The notes below the pieces were generated by a model that had not been told where the DNA came from, did not search any database, and worked only from the letters and a program-made list of their open reading frames with translations. The translations under genes were made by a program, and so were the position numbers. 64,000 bases of DNA from positions 310,001-374,000 of the forward strand of contig CAVQCG010000005.1 of NCBI GenBank assembly GCA_963710975.1, read 5' to 3'. Below, piece after piece: positions 9,064 to 18,087 of the stretch (its first letter is position 1; the number at the start of each line of letters is the position of its first letter). This DNA comes from JBBQXH01 sp963710975. Lineage in GTDB: Bacteria > Actinomycetota > Thermoleophilia > Gaiellales > Gaiellaceae.

Positions 9064-9582
9064 CTAACCCGGAAAGCGCACCGCGAGACTGCTCGTGATG
9101 AGCCCGGTGTTGAGGCCGATGGTGCGCAGGCCGCCGAACAGCCGTGCGTGCTCGATCTTGCAGCAGCGGTCCATGACGACGTCGAGACCGCCGGAACGGG
9201 CGATCTCGGCAGCGGGCTCACTGACCACGCCTAGCTGCAGCCACAGGACGTTGGCGCCGATGGCCACCGACTGCTCGGCAATCTGCGGTGCCTCGTCTGC
9301 CGGCCGGAACACGTCGACGATCTCGATTGGGCGGGGGTGCCCGGCTGCCGCCGCGTTCAAATCTGCATAGACCGGACAGCCGAGGATCTGATCGCCTGCT
9401 CGGACCGGGTTGATCGGGACGATGTCGTAGCCGTTCGCCTGCAGGTAGATGGCGGCGAACGCGCTTGGGTTGTAGAGGTTCGCGCTCAGCCCGACCATGG
9501 CGATCGTCCGGTACGAGGTCAGAATGCGGTAGCGGTCTGCCTTCGTGAGTCCGAGCTCGTTGCGCTCGCCGACTTGGCTCAC
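9064..9582 (-). CDS. CoA-binding (YccU-like) domain protein
   Basis: A 172-residue Rossmann-like protein of the CoA_binding_2 family: YRTIAMVGLSANLYNPSAF, GYDIVPINPVRAGDQILG, IEIVDVFRPADEAPQIAEQ, ANVLWLQLGVVSEPAAEIA and a conserved DRCCKIEHARL near the C-terminus. Members bind CoA-type nucleotides and are often encoded next to methionine/cysteine or acyl-CoA genes. The GTG start at 9582 is inferred; it lies 7 nt after the stop of the sulfhydrylase gene, so the pair is probably translationally coupled. Related proteins are fused to larger acyl-CoA synthetases, but this one is stand-alone. Confidence 0.82.
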   Translation of the reverse strand: MSQVGERNELGLTKADRYRILTSYRTIAMVGLSANLYNPSAFAAIYLQANGYDIVPINPVRAGDQILGCPVYADLNAAAAGHPRPIEIVDVFRPADEAPQIAEQSVAIGANVLWLQLGVVSEPAAEIARSGGLDVVMDRCCKIEHARLFGGLRTIGLNTGLITSSLAVRFPG

Positions 9583-9589
9583 GTCGCGC

Positions 9590-10957
9590 TCATGACTGGT
9601 AGGGAGCGCCGAACGCCCTCGAGAGGACAGAGTGTCCGCGGCCGTCCTCGGCGGCGCGTCGTGTTGGGGTCTTCTGCGACGCCGTGAGCGCCCGCTCCAG
9701 ATCCCACAGGATGTCCTCGATGCTCTCGATCCCGATCGAGAGGCGAACCCTCTCGGGCCCGATGCCGGCTGCTCGCAACTCGTCATCCGTCAGTTGCTGG
9801 TGGGTGGTGGAGGCGGGGTGGATGACGAGCGACTTGGCGTCACCGACATTCGCCAGGTGGCTGAACAGGTCGAGTGACTCGATGAGCTTGCGGCCGGCCT
9901 CGCGTCCGCCGTGGATTCCGAATGTCAGGATCGAGCCGGCACCCTTCGGCAGGTACTTCCGCGCGAGCTGGTGGTAGGGGCTCGCGGGAAGGCCGGGGTA
10001 GTCGACGTACTCCACCGCCTCGTGCTCGGCGAGGAACTCGGCGACGCGCTGTGCGTTGACGACGTGGCGCTCCATTCGCACGGCGAGCGTCTCGAGACCG
10101 ACGAGCATCAGCCACGCGGTGAACGGAGCCATCGTCGGGCCATAGTCGCGCAGCATCTCGGCGCGGCACTTGAGCAGCCAGCCGAAGTCACCGAAGTACT
10201 CGAAGAAACGCAGGTCGTGATAGCCCTTGGACGGTTCGGTCATGCCGGGGAACTTGCCGTTGTCCCAGGGAAAGCGGCCGGCGTCCACGATGACGCCACC
10301 GATCGCCGTGCCGTGACCGCAAATGAACTTCGTCGCCGAGTGGACGACGATGTCGGCACCCCATTCGAGCGGCCGGCAAAGAAACGGGGACGCGAACGTG
10401 TTGTCGATCACGAGCGGTACGCCGTTCTCGTGTGCAAGCTGAGCCAGCGGCTCGATGTCGACGATGTCGATGGTCGGATTGCCGAGCGTCTCCGCGTAGA
10501 AAGCCTTCGTTCTCGGCGTCACCGCCGCCTGCCACTGGTCGAGATCGGCACCGTCGACGAACCGTGCGTTGATGCCGACCTTGCGGAAACTGACGTCGAA
10601 CTGCTGGAAGCTCCCGCCGTACAGGCTCCGGGAAGAGACGAACTCGTCCCCGGCCTCCATCAGCGTGAACAGCGCGAGGTGCTGGGCGGCCTGTCCAGAC
10701 GCGGTCGCGACTGCTCCGATGCCGTTCTCGAGCGCGGCGATCCGCTCCTCGAACACCGCCACGGTCGGGTTCATGATCCGCGAGTAGATGTTCCCGAACC
10801 GCTGCAGCGCGAAGAGATTGGCCGCGTGCTCGGTGTCCTCGAACACGTAGGCGCCGGTCTGGTAGATCGGCACCGCCCGGCTTCCGGTCACCGGATCGGG
10901 CCGCTGGCCCGCGTGGACCGTAAGTGTGTCGAAGCCGAACTGCCTGTCTTCGTCCAT
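9590..10957 (-). CDS. O-acetylhomoserine aminocarboxypropyltransferase / sulfhydrylase
   Basis: A 455-residue PLP enzyme of the Cys/Met metabolism family that makes homocysteine (or methionine) from O-acetylhomoserine and a sulfur nucleophile. Seen are GFDTLTVHAGQRPDPVTGSR, the YSRIMNPTVAVFEERIAALE start signature, the PLP-lysine motif HSATKFICGHGTAIGG, and the long insert GKFPGMTEPSKGYHDL that separates MetY types from shorter gamma-synthases. The C-terminus ends SIGIESIEDILWDLERAL plus a 25-residue basic tail. ATG 10957 is the first start that fits the family. It leads the two-gene unit with the CoA-binding protein. Confidence 0.92.
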   Translation of the reverse strand: MDEDRQFGFDTLTVHAGQRPDPVTGSRAVPIYQTGAYVFEDTEHAANLFALQRFGNIYSRIMNPTVAVFEERIAALENGIGAVATASGQAAQHLALFTLMEAGDEFVSSRSLYGGSFQQFDVSFRKVGINARFVDGADLDQWQAAVTPRTKAFYAETLGNPTIDIVDIEPLAQLAHENGVPLVIDNTFASPFLCRPLEWGADIVVHSATKFICGHGTAIGGVIVDAGRFPWDNGKFPGMTEPSKGYHDLRFFEYFGDFGWLLKCRAEMLRDYGPTMAPFTAWLMLVGLETLAVRMERHVVNAQRVAEFLAEHEAVEYVDYPGLPASPYHQLARKYLPKGAGSILTFGIHGGREAGRKLIESLDLFSHLANVGDAKSLVIHPASTTHQQLTDDELRAAGIGPERVRLSIGIESIEDILWDLERALTASQKTPTRRAAEDGRGHSVLSRAFGAPYQS

Positions 10958-11171
10958 GTCAGCCGATGCTATCTCCGCGGCATCGCATCGTGACGACAAT
11001 CTAGCGACGTCTCGGCGGAAAGGAGCCGGGTTTTCGCGGTGTCCTGCTCCCACGAGGTGTGCCGATCCGATACAACTGGCCGAAAGGCAAAAGGGGCGCG
11101 CTTCCGCGGCACGTGTCGAGATCCGGCGCAAGCCGTAAGCCCGTCCGGGACCGCCGACCCATGGAGGAAAG

Positions 11172-11732
11172 ATGACGACCAGCGAAGCCCCCACTGACAA
11201 CGGAGTCAATGTCCAGGCGCTCCTCGAGGCTCGCACGGCGCTGGTGGACGCCCCGGAGGCCGCGCAGTTCACCTGGCGCGCCAGCACCGAGTGGGTCAGG
11301 GGCACCCATAGCCAAAGCACGATCAACGGCTTCTTCGGCCTCGGCGGCGAGCAAAGTCACCGTTCCTCGTGGTCGTTCGACACCGACCATCCCGAGGTCT
11401 TCGCCTCCGAGGACAACGGTCCGACGCCGGTCGAGTACGTACTGGTCGGCCTGGCGAGCTGCCTCACCGCAGGCATCGCCGCAGTCGCGCAGAACCGCGA
11501 TATCCAGCTCAACTCTGTCAAGGCGACGATCGAAGGCGACATGGACGTCCTGGGGATCCTCGGAGGCGATCCGGAGGTCCGCAACGGCTTCAACGGGATC
11601 AGGGTCCACTACGACATCGACGCGGACGCGACGCCTGAGGAGATCGAGGCCCTTGTCGCCCAGTCCCAGAAGCGATCCGCCGTGTTCGACGTGGTCACGA
11701 ACCCGACGAGCGTGACGGTGGACGTCAACTAA
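11172..11732 (+). CDS. OsmC-family protein
   Basis: A 186-residue OsmC/Ohr-superfamily protein. The conserved cysteine region LVGLASCLTAGIAAVAQNRD and the preceding substrate-loop glutamate/proline stretch (EDNGPTPVEYV) are clear. A second family cysteine is not obvious, so peroxidase activity is uncertain. These proteins reduce organic hydroperoxides or handle sulfur species, which would fit the divergent sulfhydrylase gene. ATG is preceded by GGAGGAAAG. It is followed after 18 nt by the flavin monooxygenase on the same strand. Confidence 0.85.
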   Translation: MTTSEAPTDNGVNVQALLEARTALVDAPEAAQFTWRASTEWVRGTHSQSTINGFFGLGGEQSHRSSWSFDTDHPEVFASEDNGPTPVEYVLVGLASCLTAGIAAVAQNRDIQLNSVKATIEGDMDVLGILGGDPEVRNGFNGIRVHYDIDADATPEEIEALVAQSQKRSAVFDVVTNPTSVTVDVN

Positions 11733-11750
11733 GCCAGCCGCGACCTCCCG

Positions 11751-13013
11751 GTGCGTACGACGACGGTAGTCATCGGGGCAGGACACGCCGGTCTCGCTGT
11801 CAGCCACTTCCTCTCGCAGCGTTCGATCGACCACGTGGTCGTCGAGCGGGGGGAGGTTGCTGACACCTGGCGTACGCAGCGCTGGGACACGTTGCGGCTG
11901 CTCACGCCCAACTGGCTGAGCGCTCTACCGGGCTACGCCTACGACGGCGGCGACCCCGACGGCTTCATGACGATGCCCGAGGTGATCGAGTTCATCGACC
12001 GGTACGCGTCTACGGTCGGCGCCCCGGTGCGGACAGGTACGACCGTGACCGACGTGCGCAGCGTCGAGGGCGGCTACCGCGTCACAACCGACCAGGGGGT
12101 GTGGGAGGCTCTGACCCTCGTGCTGGCCAGCGGCGGGTTCAACCTCCCCCACGTACCGGACGTCGCTGCCGACGTGCCCGACTCGGTGGTCGTGATCTCA
12201 CCGCTCGACTACAGGCGGCCGGATCAGCTCCCGACGGGCGGGGTCCTCGTGGTCGGCGCGTCGGCGACGGGAATCCAGCTCGCGGACGAGATCCATCGGT
12301 CGGGGCGGCCGGTCACGCTCTGCGTCGGAGAGCACGTGCGGATGCCGCGCGTCTACCGGGGACGCGACGTCATGTGGTGGATGACGATGGCGGGCGTCCT
12401 CGACGAGCGCTACGACGAGATCGACGACGTCGTCCGCGGCCGCAGCCTCCCCTCGCCGCAGCTCGTCGGGACTCCGGACCGAGCCACGCTCGACCTGAAC
12501 GCCCTCACCCGCCAGGGCGTCGAGTTGGTGGGCCGACTGGGCGCGATCCGGGACGGCGTCGTCCTCTTCTCGGGATCCCTACGCAACGTGTGCTCGCTGG
12601 CGGACCTCAAGTTGGGCCGGTTGCTCGATCGCTTCGACGAGTGGGCCCTCACAAGCGGTGTCGATGGTGACGTCGACCCGCCGCACCGCCTCGAGCCGAC
12701 TCGCCTCGACGCCGAGCCGCGGCTCTCGCTCGATCTGCGCTCAGGGGAGATCGCAACGATCGTGTGGGCGACCGGCTTCCGGCCCAACTACTCGTGGCTC
12801 CAGGTGCCCGTGCTCGACCGCAAGGGGCAGTTGCGTCACGACGGCGGCGTGGTAACCAGCGCCCCCGGCATGTACGCGATCGGTCTGAACCTCCTCCGCC
12901 GTCGCAAGTCGAGCTTCATCCATGGGGCCGAAGACGACGCCCGTGAACTCACCGACCACCTCGCTGCCTACCTCGGCGCGGCGCCGAGGCAGGCGGCGTC
13001 GGCGGGTGCATGA
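11751..13013 (+). CDS. FAD-dependent NAD(P)H monooxygenase (FMO/CzcO-like)
   Basis: A 420-residue flavoprotein beginning with the FAD Rossmann motif VIGAGHAGLAVSHF. The FMO-like segment DTWRTQRWDTLRLLTPN follows, then a second dinucleotide motif, VVGASATGIQLADEI, near residue 168. The late ATGFRPNYSW motif marks the flavin-containing monooxygenase group. Likely reactions are oxygenation of N, S or carbonyl substrates; the sulfur-related neighbours (OsmC, divergent sulfhydrylase) make an S-substrate possible but unproven. The start is GTG without a clear ribosome-binding site, so coupling to osmC is likely. Confidence 0.82.
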   Translation: MRTTTVVIGAGHAGLAVSHFLSQRSIDHVVVERGEVADTWRTQRWDTLRLLTPNWLSALPGYAYDGGDPDGFMTMPEVIEFIDRYASTVGAPVRTGTTVTDVRSVEGGYRVTTDQGVWEALTLVLASGGFNLPHVPDVAADVPDSVVVISPLDYRRPDQLPTGGVLVVGASATGIQLADEIHRSGRPVTLCVGEHVRMPRVYRGRDVMWWMTMAGVLDERYDEIDDVVRGRSLPSPQLVGTPDRATLDLNALTRQGVELVGRLGAIRDGVVLFSGSLRNVCSLADLKLGRLLDRFDEWALTSGVDGDVDPPHRLEPTRLDAEPRLSLDLRSGEIATIVWATGFRPNYSWLQVPVLDRKGQLRHDGGVVTSAPGMYAIGLNLLRRRKSSFIHGAEDDARELTDHLAAYLGAAPRQAASAGA

Positions 13014-13055
13014 ACCGCCGTCGCCACGAAGTCTCCATGGCCGACAACGGCGGAC

Positions 13056-13101
13056 GGCGCGTACCGGCATCGAACCGGTGACCTCTAGCTTCAAAGCCGG
13101 C
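13056..13101 (-). pseudogene. degenerate 3' half of a tRNA-Ala (possible attachment-site scar)
   Basis: Read on the minus strand, about 46 nt match the anticodon arm, variable loop, T arm and acceptor 3' strand of the intact tRNA-Ala at 31965-32037. There are about five differences, including one lost base in the anticodon loop. The T loop ccggttcgatgccgg is intact. The sequence upstream (5' half) does not form a D arm, so this is not a functional tRNA. Partial tRNA 3' ends of this kind are left by site-specific integration. Confidence 0.6.
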
Positions 13102-13129
13102 CGCACGGTAACCCGCAGAGGCCTGTAAA

Positions 13130-13151
13130 CCACTTGGTTGAGCGGAATCCA
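13130..13151 (-). repeat. 22-bp repeat A, copy 1 (inverted relative to copy 2)
   Basis: The complement of this stretch matches 26101-26122 at 19 of 22 positions (tggattccgcNcaaccaaNN). It lies between the tRNA-Ala remnant and repeat B copy 1. Confidence 0.6.
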
Positions 13152-13177
13152 GGCACCCGCTGTCTCTCTCCTAGGCG

Positions 13178-13241
13178 GCGGATTACCGTAGACTCGGCCC
13201 ATTCGGGGGGATTCGGGCACTGGAAGCAAGCTAGTGCCCAA
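13178..13241 (+). repeat. 64-bp repeat B, copy 1
   Basis: A direct imperfect repeat of 26129-26193 (about 86% identical by eye). It begins gcggattaccgt and ends with a stem-loop of arms gggcact and agtgccc around an 11-nt loop. It marks the left edge of the 13-26 kb gene block. Apart from this, the tRNA remnant and repeat A, the stretch 13014-13357 holds nothing I can recognise. Confidence 0.75.
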
Positions 13242-13357
13242 TGGGATTAGGCCGCATCTTCTTGGTCGGTCTGCCTGCGCATCGTGTTCAGAGGGAGCGG
13301 CGGGACATCGGGGCCGTTCGATGGCTGACTTCGTTCAGCGATCCGGGAGCCATTCCC

Positions 13358-14272
13358 TCACTCCACCTGCGCCGCGACGCGATGAACGAAGTCCCTCATC
13401 ACCGCGAGGTACGCGTCGGCTTCCTTCTCCAGGATCGTGCAGTGGCTGGAGTTGCCGAAGATGATGAACTCGTTGTCGGCAATCCCCTCGGCCAGGGTTC
13501 GGTGGCAGTCGACCGTCACCTCGTCGAACCAGCCGCAGAGGATCAGGGCAGGCACCTGGATCTCACCCAGCCGGTCCGTGACGTCCCAGTGCAGCAGCGG
13601 ACCGGTGCAGAGGAACTCGTGGGGCCCCCACATCGTGAAATACGCCGGGCCGAGGTTGTCCATCAACGGCACCATGATCTCCTGGAACTCCTCGATCGAC
13701 CGATCGATCTCGAAAGGCGTCGCCCGACGAAGGTGTCGAGCATAGAGCTGCATCACGGCGTCCTGGTACTCGGGGCTCTCGAGATCTCCGGCCCCCTCGT
13801 GGGCGACCATCGTTGCGAAGAGGTCAGCGCCCAGATCGAGACGCAGCTGGGTCATCCCGCGAAAGCACTCGGCCGTGCTCGCAGCCGTGTTTGAGAGGAT
13901 CAGGCTCTTCGCGCCTTCGGGATGATCGAGCGCGTACTGCAACGCGAGGAAGCCGCCCCACGACTGCCCCATCAGGTGCACGCGGCCGAGCTCGAGCCTC
14001 TGACGGACAGTCTCGAGCTCCTCGACGAAGCGAGGGACGACCCAGAGCGAGGAGTCGTCAGGACGGTCTGATTTGCCGCTGCCCAACTGGTCGTACAGGA
14101 GCACTTGCACTCCTTCGCCGGAAAGCTCGCTCAGACGAGTCAGGGCGCGGTGGTCGGCTCCCGGCCCGCCGTGAAGCCCGACGAGGGTCTCTTCGCCGGA
14201 GCCGAAGAGCCGGTAGTAGATCTCGTGGCCTGCGTCGTCGATGACGAGCTTGCCCTCCTGTTCCTGCAACAT
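13358..14272 (-). CDS. alpha/beta hydrolase, proline iminopeptidase family (S33)
   Basis: A 304-residue alpha/beta hydrolase. It shows the oxyanion segment LVGLHGGPGADH, the nucleophile elbow MGQSWGGFLALQYAL (Ser), an acid in ILCGWFDEVT and the catalytic His in FGNSSHCTILE. The HGGPG and GQSWGG motifs are those of proline iminopeptidase/tricorn-interacting factor F1, which remove N-terminal residues from short peptides. It is the last gene of the oligopeptide transporter operon, 3 nt after oppF, which supports a peptide-processing role in the cytoplasm. Confidence 0.87.
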   Translation of the reverse strand: MLQEQEGKLVIDDAGHEIYYRLFGSGEETLVGLHGGPGADHRALTRLSELSGEGVQVLLYDQLGSGKSDRPDDSSLWVVPRFVEELETVRQRLELGRVHLMGQSWGGFLALQYALDHPEGAKSLILSNTAASTAECFRGMTQLRLDLGADLFATMVAHEGAGDLESPEYQDAVMQLYARHLRRATPFEIDRSIEEFQEIMVPLMDNLGPAYFTMWGPHEFLCTGPLLHWDVTDRLGEIQVPALILCGWFDEVTVDCHRTLAEGIADNEFIIFGNSSHCTILEKEADAYLAVMRDFVHRVAAQVE

Positions 14273-14275
14273 CCC

Positions 14276-15271
14276 TCACTCCTTCTGCACGGTTTCGATC
14301 TCGGACAGGGGCGAGCCGCCATACTCGACGAGCCAGCAGCGGGCGGAGTGAGATCCGCCCGCGGCGATCAGGTCCGGCTCGGCTACACAGCGGTCGAACG
14401 CGCTCGGACAACGCTGGCGGAACAGACACCCCTCGTCCTCTCCCTCGAGGACTGCCGCACGGCGCGCGAGGACCATCCCCGGTCGTGGCACGGACTCGAG
14501 CAGCCGGCGTGTGTAGGGATGCAGGGGCGCCGACAGAATGGTCTCGACAGGGCCGACCTCGACGGTTCTGCCTCGGTACATGACGAGCACGTCGTCGGCA
14601 ACCTGCCGAACGACCGCCAGATCGTGGGAGATAAGGATGTAGGTGAGCCGGAACTCCCGGCGCAGATCGCTCAGGAGGTTCAGGATCTGAGCCTGGATGG
14701 AGACATCGAGGGCCGACACGGCCTCGTCAAGGATCAGGATCTTCGGTTCCGCAGCAAGAGCACGTGCGATCGCCGCACGCTGGCGCTGCCCCCCTGACAG
14801 CTCGCGCGGGAGTGAGCGCGCATCCTTGTCGGAGAGCCCGACGGCGTCGAGCAGCTGCTTCGTACGTGTCCGGCGGGCACTGCTGTCCCGCGAGAAGTGG
14901 AACGCTTGAACCTCATCGACGGTGCGCCGAACCGACTGGCGCGGGTCGAGCGAGGTATACGGATCCTGGAAGACGATCTGTATGAACCGGCCGCGCACAC
15001 GCCGCTCCTCTCGCTTGGGCCGCGCGGAGAGATCCTTTCCGTTGAAGACGATCCGGCCGGCCGTGGGCGGCTCGAGTCCGACGAGCATGCGGGCGATCGT
15101 CGTCTTGCCTGACCCGGATTCGCCGACGATGCCGAGCGCCTGGCCCTCCGAAACGTCGAATGAAACCTGGCGAACCGCGTGCACGTCCGCTCGATGGCGC
15201 GAGAGCCCCGACGTGCGAACCCGAAACGTCTTGTCGAGCTCCAGAACCGAGAGAAGCCCGGTCTCAGCCAC
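14276..15271 (-). CDS. oligopeptide ABC transporter ATP-binding protein (OppF/DppF type)
   Basis: A 331-residue ABC ATPase. Walker A is GESGSGKTTIARML, the signature is LSGGQRQRAAIARAL, Walker B is ILILDEAVSALD and the H-loop is ISHDLAVV. A C-terminal oligopeptide-transporter extension carries a Cys pair (CLFRQRCPSAFDRC). Its GTG start overlaps the end of oppD by 8 nt. With OppD it forms the ATPase pair energising the OppBC membrane channel. An N-terminal FRVRTSGLSRHRADVHAV stretch is typical of the OppF side of the pair. Confidence 0.93.
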   Translation of the reverse strand: MAETGLLSVLELDKTFRVRTSGLSRHRADVHAVRQVSFDVSEGQALGIVGESGSGKTTIARMLVGLEPPTAGRIVFNGKDLSARPKREERRVRGRFIQIVFQDPYTSLDPRQSVRRTVDEVQAFHFSRDSSARRTRTKQLLDAVGLSDKDARSLPRELSGGQRQRAAIARALAAEPKILILDEAVSALDVSIQAQILNLLSDLRREFRLTYILISHDLAVVRQVADDVLVMYRGRTVEVGPVETILSAPLHPYTRRLLESVPRPGMVLARRAAVLEGEDEGCLFRQRCPSAFDRCVAEPDLIAAGGSHSARCWLVEYGGSPLSEIETVQKE

Positions 15272-16271
15272 GGCCGATCCCTACCTTCGGGCGAAGCTCG
15301 CTCCGGATCTGTCCCGAGCGAAGGCATGCCGAGTAACCGCCCGCTTCGACTCGGCGAAGCGGCGGCGCCTCGGGTAAGCAGGCTTCCTGAACGAAGCCAC
15401 AGCGGGGATTGAACGGGCAGCCGGGCGGCGTCTCGACGGGCGTCGGTGGCGTCCCCGGGATCACGGTCAGGCGCTCCTGCTGCTCGCTGATTACGGGTCG
15501 GGCCCCAAGCAGCCCCGCCGTATACGGATGGAGAGGCGAAGCGAAAAGCGAAGCGGTCCGCTGCTCTTCCATTATCCGTCCCGCATACATGACCAGGATC
15601 CTGTCGCAGAGGGCAGACGCGAGTTCGAGGTCGTGCGTGATGAAGAGCATCGCGACGCCGCGCTCACGCCGGAGCCCATCGAAGATCGCGACGATGTCGG
15701 CCTGGATCGTCACGTCGAGCGCGGTCGTCGGCTCATCGGCGATCAAGAGCTCCGGGTTGGCAGCAAGCGCGCCGGCGATCATCACCCGCTGCAGCATGCC
15801 GCCGGAGAGCGCACCCGGGTACGCGCGAAGCACGCGCTCTCCGTCGACGATGCCGACGTCTGAGAGGAGCTCGAGGGCCTTCGCCTTCGCCTCGCTACGG
15901 CTGAGCCCGCCGTTCACCCGAAGGCCTTCCGTGAGGTGGTCACCACTTGTCCAGAGCGGGTCGATATGCGCTCGCGGGTCCTGGAAGATCATCGCGACCC
16001 GGCGAGCTCGAACCTGCTGCAACTCCTTCCTGGAAAGGCTTGTCAGATCGACCCCGTCGAGGAGTACCTCTCCCGAGACCCGCGCCTGCGGAGGAAGAAG
16101 CCTGAGGATCGTTCTCGCAGTCATCGACTTGCCGCTCCCGGACTCCCCGACGAGCCCCAACACCTCACCCTGTCCGATTGTGAGGCTCACGTCTCGGACG
16201 ACCGGCCAGTGCTGCCCCTGGATGTCGAGCTCGGTCGTAATCGAACGCAGCTCGAGCAGCGGCGGGCTCAC
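15264..16271 (-). CDS. oligopeptide ABC transporter ATP-binding protein (OppD/DppD type)
   Basis: A 335-residue ABC ATPase. Walker A is GESGSGKSMTARTIL, the signature is LSGGMLQRVMIAGAL, Walker B is LLIADEPTTALD and the H-loop is ITHDLELA. The C-terminal oligopeptide-type domain contains CPFNPRCGFVQEAC. The GTG start overlaps the oppC stop (GTGA), indicating translational coupling. The LSGGM signature and the C-terminal Cys motif place it as the D-type partner. Confidence 0.93.
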   Translation of the reverse strand: MSPPLLELRSITTELDIQGQHWPVVRDVSLTIGQGEVLGLVGESGSGKSMTARTILRLLPPQARVSGEVLLDGVDLTSLSRKELQQVRARRVAMIFQDPRAHIDPLWTSGDHLTEGLRVNGGLSRSEAKAKALELLSDVGIVDGERVLRAYPGALSGGMLQRVMIAGALAANPELLIADEPTTALDVTIQADIVAIFDGLRRERGVAMLFITHDLELASALCDRILVMYAGRIMEEQRTASLFASPLHPYTAGLLGARPVISEQQERLTVIPGTPPTPVETPPGCPFNPRCGFVQEACLPEAPPLRRVEAGGYSACLRSGQIRSELRPKVGIGRG

Positions 16272-17128
16272 CGCGACTTCCCCGCCCTGTCGCCGAGCCA
16301 GTCGCCGACGAGGTTGAAGGACACCACGGTGACGGCGATAGCAACCGAGGCTGCGACTACTTCGCTGTAGTGATGGACGATCAGAGCTTCACGGCCGTCT
16401 GTCAGCATCTGGCCCCAGTCGGATGTCGGCGGCTGCACGCCGAGGCCGAGGAACGCGAGTCCTGCGAGGTCGAGCAGCGCGTAGCCGAAGTTGAGCGTCG
16501 ATTGCGCCACGATCGTGGGCGAGACGTTCGGCAGAACGTGCCGCATCGAGACACGGAAGCCGGAGAAGCCTTGCACCTTGCATGCGTCCACATATGCCCG
16601 CTCGCGCTCGACCAACACGACTCCGCGCACGACCCGGGCGAGCAGCGGGATGTAGATGATGGCAATCGCGATCGTCGACGTCCAGAAGCCGGCCCCGAAA
16701 GCAGCCACGATGACAATCGCGAGCAGCAGCGGCGGGAAGGCGAACAGGACGTCCCAGACACGCGCGAGAAACCCGTCGACAAGGCCGCCGCGGTAGCCAC
16801 CGAGAAGACCCAGCGGCACGCCGACGAGAACGGAGATTCCGACGACGAGGAGCGGGCCGAGGAGCGACGTGCGCGTCCCGTAGATGAGCCGGGACAGGAT
16901 GTCCCGGCCAGAGGCGTCGGTCCCGAGCGGATGGGACCAGCTTGGGGAAGCCAGCGTATCCGACAGGTTGACCTGATTCGGATCGTACGGGGCAAGCAGC
17001 GGCGCAAAGATCGCGACGAGAACGAGCAGGACGATTACGGCGCCGGCGGCGATCGTCACGGCGGGGGCGCTGACACGCGGGATGAAGCGACGACGGTCTA
17101 GAGTCGGAGCAGGCGCCGCAGCTGCCAT
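16268..17128 (-). CDS. oligopeptide ABC transporter permease (OppC/DppC type)
   Basis: A 286-residue membrane protein with an N-terminal helix (ITIAAGAVIVLLVLVAIFAP) and the OppC hallmark LLAPYDPNQVNL...HPLGTDASGRDILSRLIYG. Several helices and the cytoplasmic coupling loop VLVERERAYVDACKVQGFS follow. The C-terminus is GLGVQPPTSDWGQMLTDGRE, also typical. The ATG at 17128 shares its A with the TGA of oppB (TGATG). A frame error inside oppB makes the two genes read as one open frame, but the stop/start overlap and family lengths show two genes. Confidence 0.9.
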   Translation of the reverse strand: MAAAAPAPTLDRRRFIPRVSAPAVTIAAGAVIVLLVLVAIFAPLLAPYDPNQVNLSDTLASPSWSHPLGTDASGRDILSRLIYGTRTSLLGPLLVVGISVLVGVPLGLLGGYRGGLVDGFLARVWDVLFAFPPLLLAIVIVAAFGAGFWTSTIAIAIIYIPLLARVVRGVVLVERERAYVDACKVQGFSGFRVSMRHVLPNVSPTIVAQSTLNFGYALLDLAGLAFLGLGVQPPTSDWGQMLTDGREALIVHHYSEVVAASVAIAVTVVSFNLVGDWLGDRAGKSR

Positions 17129-18079
17129 CAGGCTCCGCTCCGCTGCAGGCGCACCCGCGGATCGATCGCCACGTAGAGGATGTCGACCGCGAGGTTGATG
17201 AAAATGAAGAGTGACGGTCAGGAGCAGCGTGATCGCCTGGACGACCGCGAAGTCCTTCGTTCGCACGGCCTGGATGAGTAACGCCCCGATGCCGTTCAGG
17301 CCGAACGTGTACTCGACGAGCACTGCTCCCGAGATCAGGAACCCAAACACGAGGCCGGAGATCGTGATCACCGGAATCAGACCGTTCCGGAGCGCATGTT
17401 TGCCGATCACTCGCCGCTCCGTGAAGCCACGGCTCCTTGCGGTTTCGACGAACTCCTGCTCCATCGCACTCCCGACGGACGCGCGCGCCGTCCTCGCTAC
17501 GAGAGCGGAGAGCGCGATCGCGAGCGCGATCGCGGGCAGCGTCAAGTGGTAGATGCGATCGAGACCGCTACCGCCTAGACCGAAGACAGGGAACCAGCCC
17601 AGGGCGACTGAGAAGACCGCGATCAGCAGGATCCCCGACACATAGGTCGAGATCGAGGAACCGACCAGCGTGACCCCGGAGACTGCCGTGTCGACCGCGC
17701 TGTTGCGTCTGATACCCGACACGATTCCCATCGAGAGACCGAAGACCAGAATCAGCAGGAGCGCATAGGCGGCGAGCTCGACGGTCGGCAGGATTCGCGG
17801 GCCAACGACGTTCGCAACCGTGTCGTGGAAGACGATCGAGTCCCCGAGATCGCCGCTAAGGACGTTCGTCAGCCAGTGCCAGTATTGAACGAGGAACGGG
17901 TCGTCCAGGTGATACTTGTCGCGGATCGCCTGCAGCGTTTCCGCATTGACGTTCTTCCCCGCGAGCAACACCTGCTCTGGACTTCCAGGAGCCAGGTGCA
18001 GAAACGAGTAGACGATGAACGAGGTGACGAGTAGAAGCGGGATGGCTCCGAGGAGCCTCCTGACGACGTACCAACCCAC
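17128..18079 (-). CDS. oligopeptide ABC transporter permease (OppB/DppB type), frame broken near the 3' end
   Basis: About 316 residues after repair. It starts MGWYVVRRLLGAIPLLLVTS, the classic OppB first helix, followed by SFLHLAPGSPEQVLL and KYHLDDPFLVQYWHWL. The EAA coupling loop is EFVETARSRGFTERRVIGKH. Near 17207 one extra base shifts the frame; corrected, the last helix reads FIFINLAVDILYVAIDPRVR and ends at a TGA overlapping oppC. It begins 8 nt after the receptor-peptidase gene. The downstream gene is intact, so a sequence error is likelier than a real mutation. Confidence 0.87.
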
Positions 18080-18087
18080 CTAGTTCC

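Noticed and set aside
10958..11171. A possible riboswitch upstream of the sulfhydrylase gene
   Set aside because: GC-rich hairpins such as ggagc...gctcc are present, but I could not match the conserved core of SAM, SAH or cobalamin riboswitches. A covariance-model scan would decide.
12922..13128. A frame ending in TGIEPVTSSFKAG-like sequence
   Set aside because: This is the well-known false peptide obtained by translating the antisense of a tRNA-Ala T arm and anticodon arm; here it reflects the tRNA remnant.
16268..18079. A single 603-codon permease
   Set aside because: It is OppB and OppC joined by a one-base error. Corrected sequence gives a TGA overlapping the OppC ATG and normal lengths.
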